DNA of 64,000 bases from Clostridium simiarum (lineage in GTDB: Bacteria; Bacillota; Clostridia; Clostridiales; Clostridiaceae). Under the pieces are notes generated by a model that was not told where the DNA came from, searched no databases, and was given only the letters and a program-made list of their open reading frames with translations. The translations under genes and the position numbers were made by a program. This document shows positions 33,414 to 43,382 of the stretch, piece by piece; position 1 is the first letter of the stretch, and the number at the start of each line of letters is the position of its first letter. The stretch lies in NCBI RefSeq assembly GCF_018919175.1, contig NZ_JAHLQL010000004.1:1-64000 (forward strand). Direction: 5' to 3'.

Positions 33414-36212
33414 ATGAAGAGAATTGATAAGATATATCATTGCCTCTTAAAAAAATCTTCTGAATTAAGTAAAAAAGATTTAGAAAAAGAAAAAGGATTT
33501 TCCGCCAATGAACTAGCAGAAGAGCTTCATATGTTGAGAAATAACGTAAGTTTAGAGCTAAACAAATTAGTAAGAGAAGAAAAGGTAATAAAAGTAAAAG
33601 GAAGACCAGTTCTTTATTTTCCAAAGGAACCTTTGGAAGACTTATTAAAAATATCTTTACCTAAAGGGGCTATAGAGATAGATAGCTATGATGAATTAAT
33701 GGATAAGAAATTAAAAAAACATGAAGGTGAAGAGAAAAAATCTCCCTTTCACATGATAATAGGTTCAGAAGGTAGCCTTAAAAATCAAATTGAGCAGGCT
33801 AAGGCTGCGGTGCTTTATCCACCTAATGGACTTCATACACTTATTTTAGGACCAACAGGAGTAGGTAAAACCCTTTTTGCAAATAAGATGTTTACTTATG
33901 CTAAGTTTGTAGGCAAGTTAAAAGAAGATTCTCCTTTTATAGTTTTTAATTGTGCAGACTATTATAATAATCCTCAGCTATTATTATCACAAATTTTTGG
34001 CCATGTAAAAGGGGCATTTACAGGAGCTGAAACTGAAAGGGCAGGACTTGTGGAAAAGGCAAATGGAGGAATACTATTTTTAGATGAAGTTCATAGATTA
34101 CCACCTGAAGGACAAGAGATGATGTTTTACTTTATGGATACAGGTACTTTTAATAAATTAGGAGAGACAGAAAGAAATAGAAGATCTAATGTGCTTATAA
34201 TATGCGCTACCACTGAGGATCCTAGTTCATCTTTATTAAAGACTTTTATTAGAAGAATTCCTATAGTGATAAATATACCTCCTCTAAATGAGAGACCAGC
34301 AAAAGAAAAAATAGATATAATGAGGCATCTTTTAAGTAAAGAAGCTGATAGAGTAAATAAACCTATAAGGATAACTTCAGATGTTATAAAGGCACTTATA
34401 GGAAGTGTGTCCTTTGGAAATATTGGACAGCTAAAATCTAACATTCAACTAATATGTGCTACAGGTTTTTTAAATAGTATAAAAAATAAGGATTATGTAG
34501 ATATAGACTTTAAACTTATTCCATCTAATATAAAGGATGGATACCTTATGTTAGGGAGTAAAAGAGATGAAATGGAACAAATTTCAAAACTTTTAGACTC
34601 TAATATAACTATAATGCCTGAAGGGGCAGAAGGGGTAATGGAACAGGATAATTATGAACCCCCTTTTAATCTCTATAAAATTATAGAAGATAAAGCCAGT
34701 ATTTTAAGGGGAGAGGGAGTAGATGATGAGTATATTCAAAAATTTATTACTACAGATATCAATATTCACCTAAAATCTTTTTATGATAAGGTTAAAACAG
34801 ATTCTAATAACAGAGATAAATTCACAAAAATAGTAGATGAGGAAATAATAAAATTTGCAGAGGACATAAAGGACATGGCAGAAAAAAAGCTAGGAAAAAG
34901 CTACAGTGAAAGATTTATCTATGCCATGAGTTTACATATAAGCGCATTTTTAAAAAGAGTTCAAGATAATGTGGACTTGAAGTATGAAAGTAATATGGAA
35001 TATGTAATAAAAGAAAATCCAGAGGAATATCAAGTAGCTTTAGATATTAGTAACCTTATAAGAGAAAGATATAATATTGAAGTGCCTGATATGGAGATTA
35101 TATATTTAACTTTGCTTTTAACTTCAATTAAGGAGACTTCTAAGATAGGGCAAGTTGGTGTAGTGATTGCAGCTCATGGTAGTAGCACTGCTAGCAGCAT
35201 GGCTAGTGTTGCGGTAAAGTTACTTGGAGAGTATAACGTAATTGCTGTGGATATGCCCTTAGAGGTAAGCCCAAGAGAGATTTTTAAGAAGATATTAGAA
35301 GCAGTAAGAGGAATTGACATGGGAAAAGGAGTATTAATTCTTGTAGATATGGGTTCCCTTACACATTTTGAAACAGAAATAATAGAAAAGACAGGAATAC
35401 AGGTAAGAACTGTAGATATGGTTTCAACTCCTTTAGTATTAGAAGCTGTGAGAAAAGCCAATTTATTTGATATGGATTTAGATAGTATATATGAATCTTT
35501 AAAGGTTTTCAAAGGTTATGGAAAGTATGAACAGGTAGAAAATAGGTACTATGATAAGGTTATAGTCACCATATGCTCTACAGGAGAGGGAACAGCAGTA
35601 AAATTAAAACAACTAGTAGAAGATATAATAAAGACAATTACAGATGAATATATAAATGTAATTCCTGTAAGCATAAAAAGCCTAAAATATGAAATAAAAA
35701 AACTTCAGGACAAATATGATATATTGGCAACCGTTGGAGTAAAAGATCCTAAGATATCCTGTCCGTTTATTTCACTAGAAAAACTTATAGAAGGTAGTGG
35801 AGAAGAAAAGTTAAAAGGAATAATAAGAAATAAAAATGTAAATATTATAAGTAATGATACTAAGATAGTAACTAAGGATTTATGTCTAGATAGCTTAAGC
35901 CAATTTTTAACCTATTTAAATCCTCAAAAGTTAATAGGAGTATTAATGAGTTTTTCAAAAGAACTAGAAAAAGAATTTAATACACAATTTTCTAATTCTA
36001 TAATAATAAGATTAGTTATACACACTGGCTGTGCTTTAGAAAGAATGATAATAAATGATGGACTTCAATATAGGGAAGATAAAACTAAAATTAATACAGA
36101 AAGAGTAAAAGCTATAAAAAGAGCATCTAAGTTATTTAAAGAAAGTATAAATGTATCCTTTACAGAGGATGAAATATATTATATAGCTGAGATGTTTGAA
36201 GATATTAATTAA
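33414..36212 (+). CDS. levR: LevR-family sigma-54-dependent PTS operon activator
   Basis: 932 aa. N-terminal winged helix (1-75), then a sigma-54 AAA+ domain: Walker A GPTGVGKT (146-153), GAFTGA loop (200-205) that contacts sigma-54, Walker B with Asp224-Glu225. Two PRD domains (His in MSLHISAF ~530-545; C-terminal [10 protein letters not shown] ~875) flank a mannose-EIIA-like module (AAHGS, His588) and an EIIB-like segment. PTS phosphorylation of PRD and EIIA histidines sets activity. The likely target is the -24/-12 promoter at 36611. ATG 33414 follows GGGGGAA; the upstream frame to 33363 overlaps the terminator. Confidence 0.93.
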   Translation: MKRIDKIYHCLLKKSSELSKKDLEKEKGFSANELAEELHMLRNNVSLELNKLVREEKVIKVKGRPVLYFPKEPLEDLLKISLPKGAIEIDSYDELMDKKLKKHEGEEKKSPFHMIIGSEGSLKNQIEQAKAAVLYPPNGLHTLILGPTGVGKTLFANKMFTYAKFVGKLKEDSPFIVFNCADYYNNPQLLLSQIFGHVKGAFTGAETERAGLVEKANGGILFLDEVHRLPPEGQEMMFYFMDTGTFNKLGETERNRRSNVLIICATTEDPSSSLLKTFIRRIPIVINIPPLNERPAKEKIDIMRHLLSKEADRVNKPIRITSDVIKALIGSVSFGNIGQLKSNIQLICATGFLNSIKNKDYVDIDFKLIPSNIKDGYLMLGSKRDEMEQISKLLDSNITIMPEGAEGVMEQDNYEPPFNLYKIIEDKASILRGEGVDDEYIQKFITTDINIHLKSFYDKVKTDSNNRDKFTKIVDEEIIKFAEDIKDMAEKKLGKSYSERFIYAMSLHISAFLKRVQDNVDLKYESNMEYVIKENPEEYQVALDISNLIRERYNIEVPDMEIIYLTLLLTSIKETSKIGQVGVVIAAHGSSTASSMASVAVKLLGEYNVIAVDMPLEVSPREIFKKILEAVRGIDMGKGVLILVDMGSLTHFETEIIEKTGIQVRTVDMVSTPLVLEAVRKANLFDMDLDSIYESLKVFKGYGKYEQVENRYYDKVIVTICSTGEGTAVKLKQLVEDIIKTITDEYINVIPVSIKSLKYEIKKLQDKYDILATVGVKDPKISCPFISLEKLIEGSGEEKLKGIIRNKNVNIISNDTKIVTKDLCLDSLSQFLTYLNPQKLIGVLMSFSKELEKEFNTQFSNSIIIRLVIHTGCALERMIINDGLQYREDKTKINTERVKAIKRASKLFKESINVSFTEDEIYYIAEMFEDIN

Positions 36213-36610
36213 AAGTTTCTAAAATAATGCACTAGAGCACCTTAATAATTATTTTTAATACACTAAAATTAATTACATTATAAAACAATAATAATGTATC
36301 AAAATATTTATATTGCATATCCCTTAATATAGGCATGCTAATGATTTTAAAGTATTGATTATTAATAATAATATGGCTTAATGAAAAGAATATAAAGATA
36401 AAACAAATTAAAAATTATTGTTAAATAATATATGAGTATTAAAGACAAGAGATTTACTTATGATTTATTGAAAAAATAGCTGTAGTATATTAATACACAA
36501 AAAAATCATCTAATTACTGTATCAATAAATAAACAATGTGAAAATATTTAATAGGCTTATCCTTTTAAAATTAAGGGGTAGGCCTATTGCTAAAATTCGA
36601 TACACTAGTT

Positions 36611-36625
36611 TGGCATGGCAGTTGC
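36611..36625 (+). promoter_or_regulatory. Sigma-54 (-24/-12) promoter of the mannose-type PTS operon
   Basis: TGGCAT (36611-36616) and TTGC (36622-36625): GG and GC are exactly 10 nt apart, as sigma-54 requires. The 36213-36669 gap holds no gene; it contains an AT-rich tract where LevR upstream sites would lie (repeated ATACACTA-type motifs) and a hairpin at ~36552-36588 that may end the levR transcript. Confidence 0.9.
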
Positions 36626-36669
36626 TTATATAGATAAATAGAAAAGAAAAAGGAGGATAACATAAAATT

Positions 36670-37089
36670 ATGTTAGGAATAATAATAGGTACTCACGGAA
36701 GATTTTCTGAAGAGTTATTAAAGACTTCAGAGATGATATTTGGAAAACAAGAAAATATTGAAACAGTAACCTTTGAACCAGGAGAGGGAAGCGAAGGTTT
36801 AGTGGCTAAGTATGAAGCAGCTCTTCAAAAGCTAGATAGAGAAAAGGGTGTATTGTTTTTAGTTGATTTATTCGGAGGAAGTCCCTTTAATGCTGCAAGC
36901 AGGATAGCTATAAATAATGAAAATATGGATATATTAACAGGTGTAAACCTTCCAATGTTATTAGAAATTTATGGGTTAAGAGAAACCTTGAGTTTAGAAG
37001 ATATAGTATCAATAGGTGAAAGTTCAGGAAAAGAAGGAATAAGACAATTTAAATTAGGATTATCTAAGGAAGAAGAGGAGGAATTATAA
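36670..37089 (+). CDS. PTS mannose/fructose/sorbose-family EIIA
   Basis: 139 aa. GIIIGTHGRFSEELL puts the phosphorylated His at 9; LVDLFGGSPFNAA and TGVNLPMLLE are the family's other conserved blocks. Takes phosphate from HPr and passes it to EIIB. A stand-alone EIIA protein, separate from EIIB. Acidic EEEEE tail. GGAGG ribosome site, 45 nt after the -12 element. First gene of the EIIA-B-C-D operon. Confidence 0.94.
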   Translation: MLGIIIGTHGRFSEELLKTSEMIFGKQENIETVTFEPGEGSEGLVAKYEAALQKLDREKGVLFLVDLFGGSPFNAASRIAINNENMDILTGVNLPMLLEIYGLRETLSLEDIVSIGESSGKEGIRQFKLGLSKEEEEEL

Positions 37090-37090
37090 A

Positions 37091-37570
37091 ATGAGCATGA
37101 ATATTGTACTTACAAGAATAGATGACAGATTAATACATGGGCAGGTTGCAACCATTTGGGCTAAAGAAACAAAATGTAACAGAATTATAGTAGTAAGTGA
37201 TGAGGTAGCTAATGACAATTTAAGAAAAACCCTATTAGTTCAAGTAGCGCCTCCAGGAGTTAAGGCTAATGTAATTACTATTGATAAAATGATAGAAATA
37301 CATAATAACCCTAAATATGAGAGCTTTAAAGCCTTATTATTATTCACAAATCCTACAGATGTATTAAGAGTTGTAGAGGGTGGAGTTGACATAAAGTCTG
37401 TAAATATTGGAGGAATGTCCTTTAAGGAAGGTAAAAAGCAAATAACTTCTGCTGTATCAGTGGATGATAAAGACATAGAATCCTTCAAGAAGCTAAATGA
37501 AAAAGGTATTGAATTAGAAATTAGAAAAGTATCTTCTGATGCAAAAACAGATTTAATGTCAAAAATTTAA
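37091..37570 (+). CDS. PTS mannose/fructose/sorbose-family EIIB
   Basis: 159 aa. LTRIDDRLIHGQVATIWAKE gives active His16, which phosphorylates the incoming sugar. Starts one base after the EIIA stop with AGGAGG in the EIIA tail; ATG 37097 is an alternative start. Sugar identity (mannose, fructose, sorbose, glucosamine or an amino-sugar) cannot be decided from the sequence. Confidence 0.94.
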   Translation: MSMNIVLTRIDDRLIHGQVATIWAKETKCNRIIVVSDEVANDNLRKTLLVQVAPPGVKANVITIDKMIEIHNNPKYESFKALLLFTNPTDVLRVVEGGVDIKSVNIGGMSFKEGKKQITSAVSVDDKDIESFKKLNEKGIELEIRKVSSDAKTDLMSKI

Positions 37571-37593
37571 ATATAGCTGCAAATAATAACTAA

Positions 37594-37672
37594 ATATAAA
37601 AGGTTTTAAACCTTTTATATTTGAAAGATATTAAGAAGCTATGTTTTAAACTGAAAAGGTTTAAGGCATAGC
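37594..37672 (+). other. Two intercistronic hairpins between EIIB and EIIC
   Basis: The first is an A/T palindrome built on TATAAAAGG / CCTTTTATA (37594-37620); the second pairs GCTATG with CATAGC around TTTAAAC/GGTTTAA (37637-37672). Neither has a good T-run. Probably an mRNA processing or stabilising region giving unequal EIIAB and EIICD levels (inference). Confidence 0.55.
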
Positions 37673-37705
37673 GTAAAATAAAAAATATTAAATGGAGGAA
37701 AATAT

Positions 37706-38482
37706 ATGCAAATTAATGCTTTTCAAATTATTCTTATTTTCATTGTGGCAAGCATAGCAGGTATTGGTAGTATTCTTGATGAGTTTCAAACCCATAGACC
37801 ACTTATTGCTTGTACACTTATTGGATTAGTGCTTGGAGACGTTAAAACAGGAATTATATTAGGTGGTACTTTAGAACTTATGGCACTAGGATGGATGAAT
37901 ATCGGAGCAGCTGTGGCTCCAGATGCAGCAATGGCAAGTGTAGTTGCATCCATACTAGTAATAGCTGCAAAGCAAAGTGTTTCAGCAGGTATAGCAATAG
38001 CTATTCCTATAGCAGCTGCAGGTCAAGTATTTACTATATTTGCAAGAACACTTACTGTAGGACTTCAACACAGAGCAGATAGATATGCAGAAGAAGGAAA
38101 TTTAAGAGGTATAGATATATGTCATTTAAGTGGACTTGCAATTCAAGCTCTACGTGTTGCTATCCCAGCTTTAATTGTTTCACTTATAAGCCCTGAGGCT
38201 GTAAATCATCTTTTAGCTTCAATACCTGTATACATAACAGAAGGATTAAGAGTTGCTGGTGGATTTATAGTGGTTGTTGGATATGCCATGGTAATAAATA
38301 TGATGGAAGCCAAATATTTAATGCCATTTTTCTTCTTAGGATTTGTAATAGCAGCCTTTACCCAATTTAACTTAGTAGCTCTAGGTGTTTTAGGTGCAGT
38401 TTTTGCTATAGTTTATGTTCAACTAAATCCTAAATATCATGCTGCAGCAGCAGGCAGTGTAGATGATTTAGACGATCTATAA
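37706..38482 (+). CDS. PTS mannose-family EIIC permease
   Basis: 258 aa, mostly hydrophobic. DEFQTHRPLIACTLIGLVLGD and GGTLELMALGWMNIGAAVAPDAA are the EII-Sor family signature near the N-terminus; GLQHRADRYAEEGN is the cytoplasmic loop. Forms the membrane channel with EIID. AGGAGG-like ribosome site (TGGAGG). Confidence 0.94.
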   Translation: MQINAFQIILIFIVASIAGIGSILDEFQTHRPLIACTLIGLVLGDVKTGIILGGTLELMALGWMNIGAAVAPDAAMASVVASILVIAAKQSVSAGIAIAIPIAAAGQVFTIFARTLTVGLQHRADRYAEEGNLRGIDICHLSGLAIQALRVAIPALIVSLISPEAVNHLLASIPVYITEGLRVAGGFIVVVGYAMVINMMEAKYLMPFFFLGFVIAAFTQFNLVALGVLGAVFAIVYVQLNPKYHAAAAGSVDDLDDL

Positions 38483-38497
38483 AAGGAGGGGATAAAG

Positions 38498-39319
38498 ATG
38501 AATGAAAAGAAGTTAACCCAAAAGGATTTAAGAAGCATGTTTATTCGTTCAAACTTTCATCAAGGGTCTTGGAACTTTGAAAGAATGCAAGCTTTAGGAT
38601 ATTGTTATTCTATGATACCAGTAATAAAAAGACTATATGAGGGAGAGGAAAGAAAAGAAGCTCTTAAAAGACATTTGGAATTTTTTAATACTCACCCCTT
38701 TGTTACAGCACCTATACTTGGAGTTACAGCAGCTATGGAAGAAGAAAAGGCTAACGGAGCCCCTATAGATGGAGGTAGTATAAATGGTGTTAAGATAGGA
38801 CTTATGGGACCTCTTGCAGGAGTTGGAGACCCAATATTTTGGGGAACTTTAAGACCTGTACTAGCGGCTCTTGGTGCATCCCTTGCTATGGGAGGAAGTA
38901 TATTAGGCCCAATAGTGTTTTTCCTTCTATTTAATGCAATGCGTCTTGGAATAAGATGGGGAGGTATTAAATACGGCTATACTAAAGGAACAGAAATAAT
39001 ATCTGATATGGCAGGAAATAGACTTCAAAAGCTTACGGAAGGAGCATCTATACTAGGATTATTTGTAATGGGTGCACTTGTAGCTAAATGGACTTCATTT
39101 AACATACCATTAGAAGTTTCAAGAGTAACCAACCAAGAAGGAAAAGAAATAGTAACTACAGTTCAAAGCATATTAGATTCACTATTACCAGGATTAGTTC
39201 CATTATTATTAACATTCCTATGTTCAAAACTATTAAAGAAAAAGATAAATGCAATATGGATAATATTTGGATTATTTCTAATAGGAATATTAGGATACTA
39301 TTTCGGAATACTAGCTTAA
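38498..39319 (+). CDS. PTS mannose-family EIID permease
   Basis: 273 aa. Begins KLTQKDLRSMFIRSNFHQGSWNFERMQALGY, the strongly conserved EIID start; GPLAGVGDPIFWGTLRPVLAALGA is the second signature. C-terminal membrane helices. Starts 16 nt after EIIC with AGGAGG. Last gene of the operon; a terminator follows at 39415. Confidence 0.94.
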   Translation: MNEKKLTQKDLRSMFIRSNFHQGSWNFERMQALGYCYSMIPVIKRLYEGEERKEALKRHLEFFNTHPFVTAPILGVTAAMEEEKANGAPIDGGSINGVKIGLMGPLAGVGDPIFWGTLRPVLAALGASLAMGGSILGPIVFFLLFNAMRLGIRWGGIKYGYTKGTEIISDMAGNRLQKLTEGASILGLFVMGALVAKWTSFNIPLEVSRVTNQEGKEIVTTVQSILDSLLPGLVPLLLTFLCSKLLKKKINAIWIIFGLFLIGILGYYFGILA

Positions 39320-39414
39320 GAACTAAAGGCAGGTTACAAAGTAGTTTAAGTATATGATGAATGTAAAGATTTCTAGACATCAGTTATAAGCATTAGAGAG
39401 TCTAGTTATTGGAT

Positions 39415-39445
39415 AAAAGGAGAACCAGAAGGTTCTCCTTTTATT
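39415..39445 (+). terminator. Terminator of the PTS operon
   Basis: AAAAGGAGAACC / GGTTCTCCTTTT around a short loop, then TATTATTTTT. Confidence 0.9.
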
Positions 39446-39498
39446 ATTTTTTAAGCATACATATCTTATATAATTTTTTAATATTAATTATTTATAAG

Positions 39499-39556
39499 TT
39501 TATTATTTAGTTTATTACTTAGTTTAAGTTTATTACTTAGTTTAAGTTTATTACTT
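39499..39556. repeat. 18-bp tandem repeat at the 3' end of the FemX-like gene
   Basis: TTTATTACTTAGTTTAAG occurs at 39511-39528 and 39529-39546, with a partial unit on each side (39499-39510 and 39547-39556). The last partial unit overlaps the stop region of the gene at 39551, so unit loss or gain would change the 3' UTR but not most of the protein. Confidence 0.85.
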
Positions 39557-40882
39557 GTTTCTAAGTTTATTTCTTATTTCTTTAAATTTAGGGAAAATAT
39601 ATCTAAACATGCTGTATAAGCCTCTATTTATAACTAAATCAAATTCACCTAAGAATTCAACGAATTTACCATTGAAGCCTTTTTTAAATTTATATAATCC
39701 ATATAGAGGATTTTCAGGACTTAAATCTCCAGATACCCCTCTAAAGTCATATAAATTGCATCCTAGATCTATACTATGGCAAATCATGGTATACTGCATT
39801 AAAAAGTTTGGCATAGCATCTCTTAAAAGATCATCAGAAGCACCATAAAGGTACCAAGCCTTACCACCATAATATAGGTATATAGCTCCAGATATGTAGA
39901 ATTCTTTACCCTCATAAGGCTTTATATCTTCCATTCTATTTTTAAATCCTTCTATCTGTCTTTCAGCTTCTCTTAACTTGTTTTCATTATCTTGAAGTTT
40001 TTTATTAAGCTTTTCAATTTTAGCTTCATCTTCTTCAGATTGAAGATCTTTTTTTACTTCTTCTATTTTTGATAAAGCCCTAGTTTTTGTATCTTCTTGC
40101 TTTTTTAATTTATCGCTAAGTCTTTCAAAGTCCTTTTCATAACTATATTTTATCATATAGAGTCTACAATAAGGAGATAAGAGTTCTAACATGTCTCTAA
40201 AGTAGTCCTTATTTCTAATTATGAAATTATCTCTCTTACCTGTAACTACCATTATTTTATAAAATTCATCAAGAATCTCCTCAGTTAGATTAGATTTATC
40301 ATAATACTCTGCAGATAAACCTCTATCTTCAGCAACCCTGATATTGTATCTTGTTTTACTAGAGAAATTTTTAAATACCTTCTTTTTTATAGCTTCTTTA
40401 TCTTCATCTACAGGAAGGTCTAACCTAAATACAAAATTAGGCTGAATTCCTTCAAAATTAACAGAATCCTTATGCTCATAACCTAAGGTTTGTAAAAAGT
40501 TAGATATTTTTTCTCCACCTTCTACAATTTTTTCATCTTCCTTTAAATGAAGATCTGGATCTATGGTTATAAATGCGATTTTATTATTTTTAGCAAAATC
40601 CCTAAGATACTCTGTGAACTCTATAAGAAGCTCTTTATTAGTATAGTCACAGACAAATCCTCTAGGAGCATAACCAATATAGTGACTTGTATACGGAATC
40701 TTTCTTAAAATCATCATACAAGACAGAACCATGTTTCCATGAATATCATGACCTGCTATGTATCTAGGTACCCAATCTTTTTTTACATTACTCCATCCTG
40801 AGGTTTGAAATATATGACCCTTTTCATCAACCTTGCTAAAATCATCTATGTCCTTAGCTTTAACTTCTATAAAACTATACAA
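39551..40882 (-). CDS. FemABX-family peptidyltransferase (FemX-like)
   Basis: 443 aa. Two GNAT-like FemABX domains (HIFQTSGWSNVKK...YIGYAPRGFVCDY; later GAIYLYYGGKAWYLYGASDD...LYDFRGVSGD...LYGLYKFKKGFNGKFVEFLGEFDL), interrupted at ~253-325 by a charged coiled coil, as in FemA/FemX. These enzymes use aminoacyl-tRNA to build the peptidoglycan cross-bridge. The start is TTG (40882), with AAGGAAG upstream; no in-frame ATG is nearby. Single gene, convergent with the PTS operon. Confidence 0.88.
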   Translation of the reverse strand: MYSFIEVKAKDIDDFSKVDEKGHIFQTSGWSNVKKDWVPRYIAGHDIHGNMVLSCMMILRKIPYTSHYIGYAPRGFVCDYTNKELLIEFTEYLRDFAKNNKIAFITIDPDLHLKEDEKIVEGGEKISNFLQTLGYEHKDSVNFEGIQPNFVFRLDLPVDEDKEAIKKKVFKNFSSKTRYNIRVAEDRGLSAEYYDKSNLTEEILDEFYKIMVVTGKRDNFIIRNKDYFRDMLELLSPYCRLYMIKYSYEKDFERLSDKLKKQEDTKTRALSKIEEVKKDLQSEEDEAKIEKLNKKLQDNENKLREAERQIEGFKNRMEDIKPYEGKEFYISGAIYLYYGGKAWYLYGASDDLLRDAMPNFLMQYTMICHSIDLGCNLYDFRGVSGDLSPENPLYGLYKFKKGFNGKFVEFLGEFDLVINRGLYSMFRYIFPKFKEIRNKLRNK

Positions 40883-41256
40883 TATATCCCATCTTCCTTT
40901 CCCATTAGCTTATAAGCATTAAGTTATACTAAATTTATTTTTAGAAATCTATGTAACAATTATAAGCTATCTTCATATACTAGATTAAGTATTATGATTT
41001 TTTGTTCAAACTAAGCTTAAAAGTAGCGAACTCTACTATATTTTATATTAAGCCTAGTTTCATTTCAAGAAGCTAAAACATAAGAATGAAAAATATTAAT
41101 TAATTCATTCTTAGACTTACGTACTTATGTGTAGTTTGCTAATAGAATACATCCTTTCATTTGCCTTTCACAATTACTTATTTAAGAAACAGTATCTACT
41201 ATATACAGAATAAGAGTTTTATAGATTTTACTATAAACATTATCTATTGAAATTAA

Positions 41257-41352
41257 GAATATAAATAAACATAAATGGATAGTAATGCTCAACTTCTATT
41301 TTAATAAGTGATGTTATTTAAGGAATATAAATAAACATACTTGGATAGTAAT
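41257..41352 (+). repeat. Paired 30-bp direct repeats in a long intergenic region
   Basis: 30-mers starting GAATATAAATAAACATA and ending GGATAGTAAT at 41257-41286 and 41323-41352 differ at two positions; the period is 66 bp. They lie in the 40883-41566 gap, where I see no gene or RNA. Could be operators for the small Cys-rich gene downstream (inference). Confidence 0.65.
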
Positions 41353-41566
41353 ATAATACACAGCTGACTTATGTAAAAGAAAAAAAATGTGGATAACTTT
41401 TAGTTAAAAATAACTAAATAGGGGTTTATTCTTATAAATGTTAACAAATACTACAGAAGCACTAGAAAATATTTAAGAATAAATTAATAATGTTTACAAA
41501 AAATTAACAACATTGAAGTCTAAATTTTAAAATACACATTAATAAAAAAATGAAAGGAGAAGACTA

Positions 41567-41749
41567 ATGAAGATGTATTTTCAAAATGAAAAGGTTTGCG
41601 CATCTTGTAAGTATTATGAAACAAGAAGGATAATAAATAGTAGTTGTATAGAGGTTTTAGAGATGATGGGGCGTTGCTCTTATAAAGATGGCTTTTTTAA
41701 CATGAATACATTTAATATGTCTACATGTCCTTCATGGAAAAGGTTATAA
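41567..41749 (+). CDS. Small Cys-rich protein (60 aa), unknown function
   Basis: Cys at 11, 14 (VCASCKYY), 27, 37 and 54, suggesting a small metal-binding or disulfide fold. No signal peptide. AAAGGAG lies 8 nt before the ATG. No family recognised. It sits alone between the FemX-like and NlpC/P60 genes, and its upstream region holds paired direct repeats. Confidence 0.65.
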   Translation: MKMYFQNEKVCASCKYYETRRIINSSCIEVLEMMGRCSYKDGFFNMNTFNMSTCPSWKRL

Positions 41750-41836
41750 ATACTACAAAAGGTGATAGAGTTTAAAGTATAATATATATTAACATAGTGT
41801 CTTTGTGTACAGTCTGTAAAAATCTTCTTTTTGCTA

Positions 41837-41865
41837 TTGTTACAGTTTTTTTTTTAGGATATAAT
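41837..41865 (+). promoter_or_regulatory. Promoter of the NlpC/P60 hydrolase gene
   Basis: TTGTTA (41837-41842), 17 nt including a T-run, TATAAT (41860-41865); predicted start ~41872, about 60 nt before the ATG. Confidence 0.75.
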
Positions 41866-41933
41866 AATCACAGTGATGTGAAAATGTTTTATGGGGGACT
41901 ACTCCTAAATAAATTTGAGTTTAGAGGGTGGAG

Positions 41934-43148
41934 ATGGTGAATAAAAAACTAATAGCGGCCTTTGTGGCAGTAGGAATTATCATGGGTTCTGGTGTACAAG
42001 CATTTGCGGACCCAATGACAGACGCTCAAAAAGCAGAAATGAAGCAACAGCAACAAGACTTTATGCAAGCAGAAGATAAATTAAACGAATTAGAAGTTCA
42101 ACTTCAAAATTTGGACAGTGAAATAGGTGGGATATCAGCTAAGATTGATGACAATACAGCTAATATTGCATTAAAAGAAAGAGACATAAAAAAAATCCAA
42201 GCTGATATAGAGAAAGCTAAACAAGAGCTTAAAGAAAAACAGGATCTTTTTGATACAAGAATGAAAGCCATATATAAGAGTGGTTCTCCTGGATATTTAG
42301 AGCTTCTTATAAAAGCAGAAGGTTTTAGTGATTTAATTTCTAAGATTAAAGCTGTAGGTAAGTTAATGGACTTTGACAAAAAAATTATAGACGAGCTAGA
42401 TGAAAAGAAAGCCGAGCTAGATAGCAAAAAGAAGTCACTAGATGAAGAAGTTAAAGCTTTAAGCGATTTAAAAGCAGAAAACGAAAAGAAATTAGCTGAA
42501 GTGAACGTTAAAAAGGCAGAACAAGAGAAATTAGTTAATAAGGCTAAAGAAGAAAGCAAGAAGATAAAAGTTGATCTTGCAGATAATGAAAGAAAGTTAA
42601 TTTCTTTCCAAAAGAATATAATCAACAATTCAGGTAGTTCTACAGACGATATAAAAGGTGCTATTGCAGCCTTAAGAGAAATGAGAAAGAGTATAGTTGT
42701 TATCGATAAAGAAGTTGTTGATTTAATTGAAAAAGGTAAAGATATAGTTAAGAAAAAGGAAACAGCAGCAACTACTCCATCAAGAGGTGGATCATCAGGT
42801 GCTCCTGCATCAACTAACTCTATAGTAAACTATGCTTCTAGATTTATGGGGGTTCCATATTTATGGGGAGGAACTACGCCATCAGGATTTGACTGCTCAG
42901 GATTTACTTCTTATGTTTACGCAGCCTTTGGATATAGTATAGGAAGAGATACCTATGCTCAAATAGGTAGCGGTAGAGCTGTATCTTATGGTGAGCTTCA
43001 ACCTGGAGATCTAGTATTTACAAATGGAGTTAATCACGTTGGAATATATGTAGGTGGAGGACAATATATCCATGCTCCACGTACAGGGGACAGAGTAAAA
43101 ATATCTCCTATATACGGATTTAGTAGTGCTAGGAGAATTTTAAAATAG
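41934..43148 (+). CDS. Secreted NlpC/P60 peptidoglycan hydrolase with coiled coil
   Basis: 404 aa. Signal peptide cleaved after AFA (~26). Residues 30-270 are a long coiled coil like the N-terminal part of CwlO/PcsB-type regulated hydrolases. A Ser/Gly/Ala linker (~280-292) precedes the NlpC/P60 domain with Cys321 (GFDCSGF), His368 (NHVGIYVG) and His380 (IHAPRTGD), which cleaves D-Glu-diamino-acid bonds in wall peptides. The coiled coil suggests control by a membrane partner such as FtsEX (family knowledge, inferred here). ATG 41934 or the following GTG; GAGGGTGG ribosome site. Confidence 0.92.
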   Translation: MVNKKLIAAFVAVGIIMGSGVQAFADPMTDAQKAEMKQQQQDFMQAEDKLNELEVQLQNLDSEIGGISAKIDDNTANIALKERDIKKIQADIEKAKQELKEKQDLFDTRMKAIYKSGSPGYLELLIKAEGFSDLISKIKAVGKLMDFDKKIIDELDEKKAELDSKKKSLDEEVKALSDLKAENEKKLAEVNVKKAEQEKLVNKAKEESKKIKVDLADNERKLISFQKNIINNSGSSTDDIKGAIAALREMRKSIVVIDKEVVDLIEKGKDIVKKKETAATTPSRGGSSGAPASTNSIVNYASRFMGVPYLWGGTTPSGFDCSGFTSYVYAAFGYSIGRDTYAQIGSGRAVSYGELQPGDLVFTNGVNHVGIYVGGGQYIHAPRTGDRVKISPIYGFSSARRILK

Positions 43149-43193
43149 AACACAACCTATTAGGATAGAGATATATTTAAAACAAAAGTTATT

Positions 43194-43228
43194 AAAGCTT
43201 TCGGTATTTTGCCGAAAGCTTTTGTTTT
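43194..43228 (+). terminator. Terminator of the NlpC/P60 gene
   Basis: AAAGCTTTCGG / CCGAAAGCTTT with TTGTTTT after it; outer AAAACAAAAG/CTTTTGTTTT adds pairing. Confidence 0.9.
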
Positions 43229-43382
43229 GGTAAGGACAAGAAATTTTTAGATATTTAAGAGTTTTCATGCTTACTGTCACTATATTTGGTAAATCATACT
43301 TTACAATTATAACTTTAATAATTAAACTCTAAATAAGGCAGTAATAATTATTTTCTACATTAAGGAGTGAATTTAGTAATTT

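Noticed and set aside
42104..42628. Minus-strand Ser-rich frame of 174 codons
   Set aside because: Antisense shadow of the coiled-coil region of the NlpC/P60 gene.
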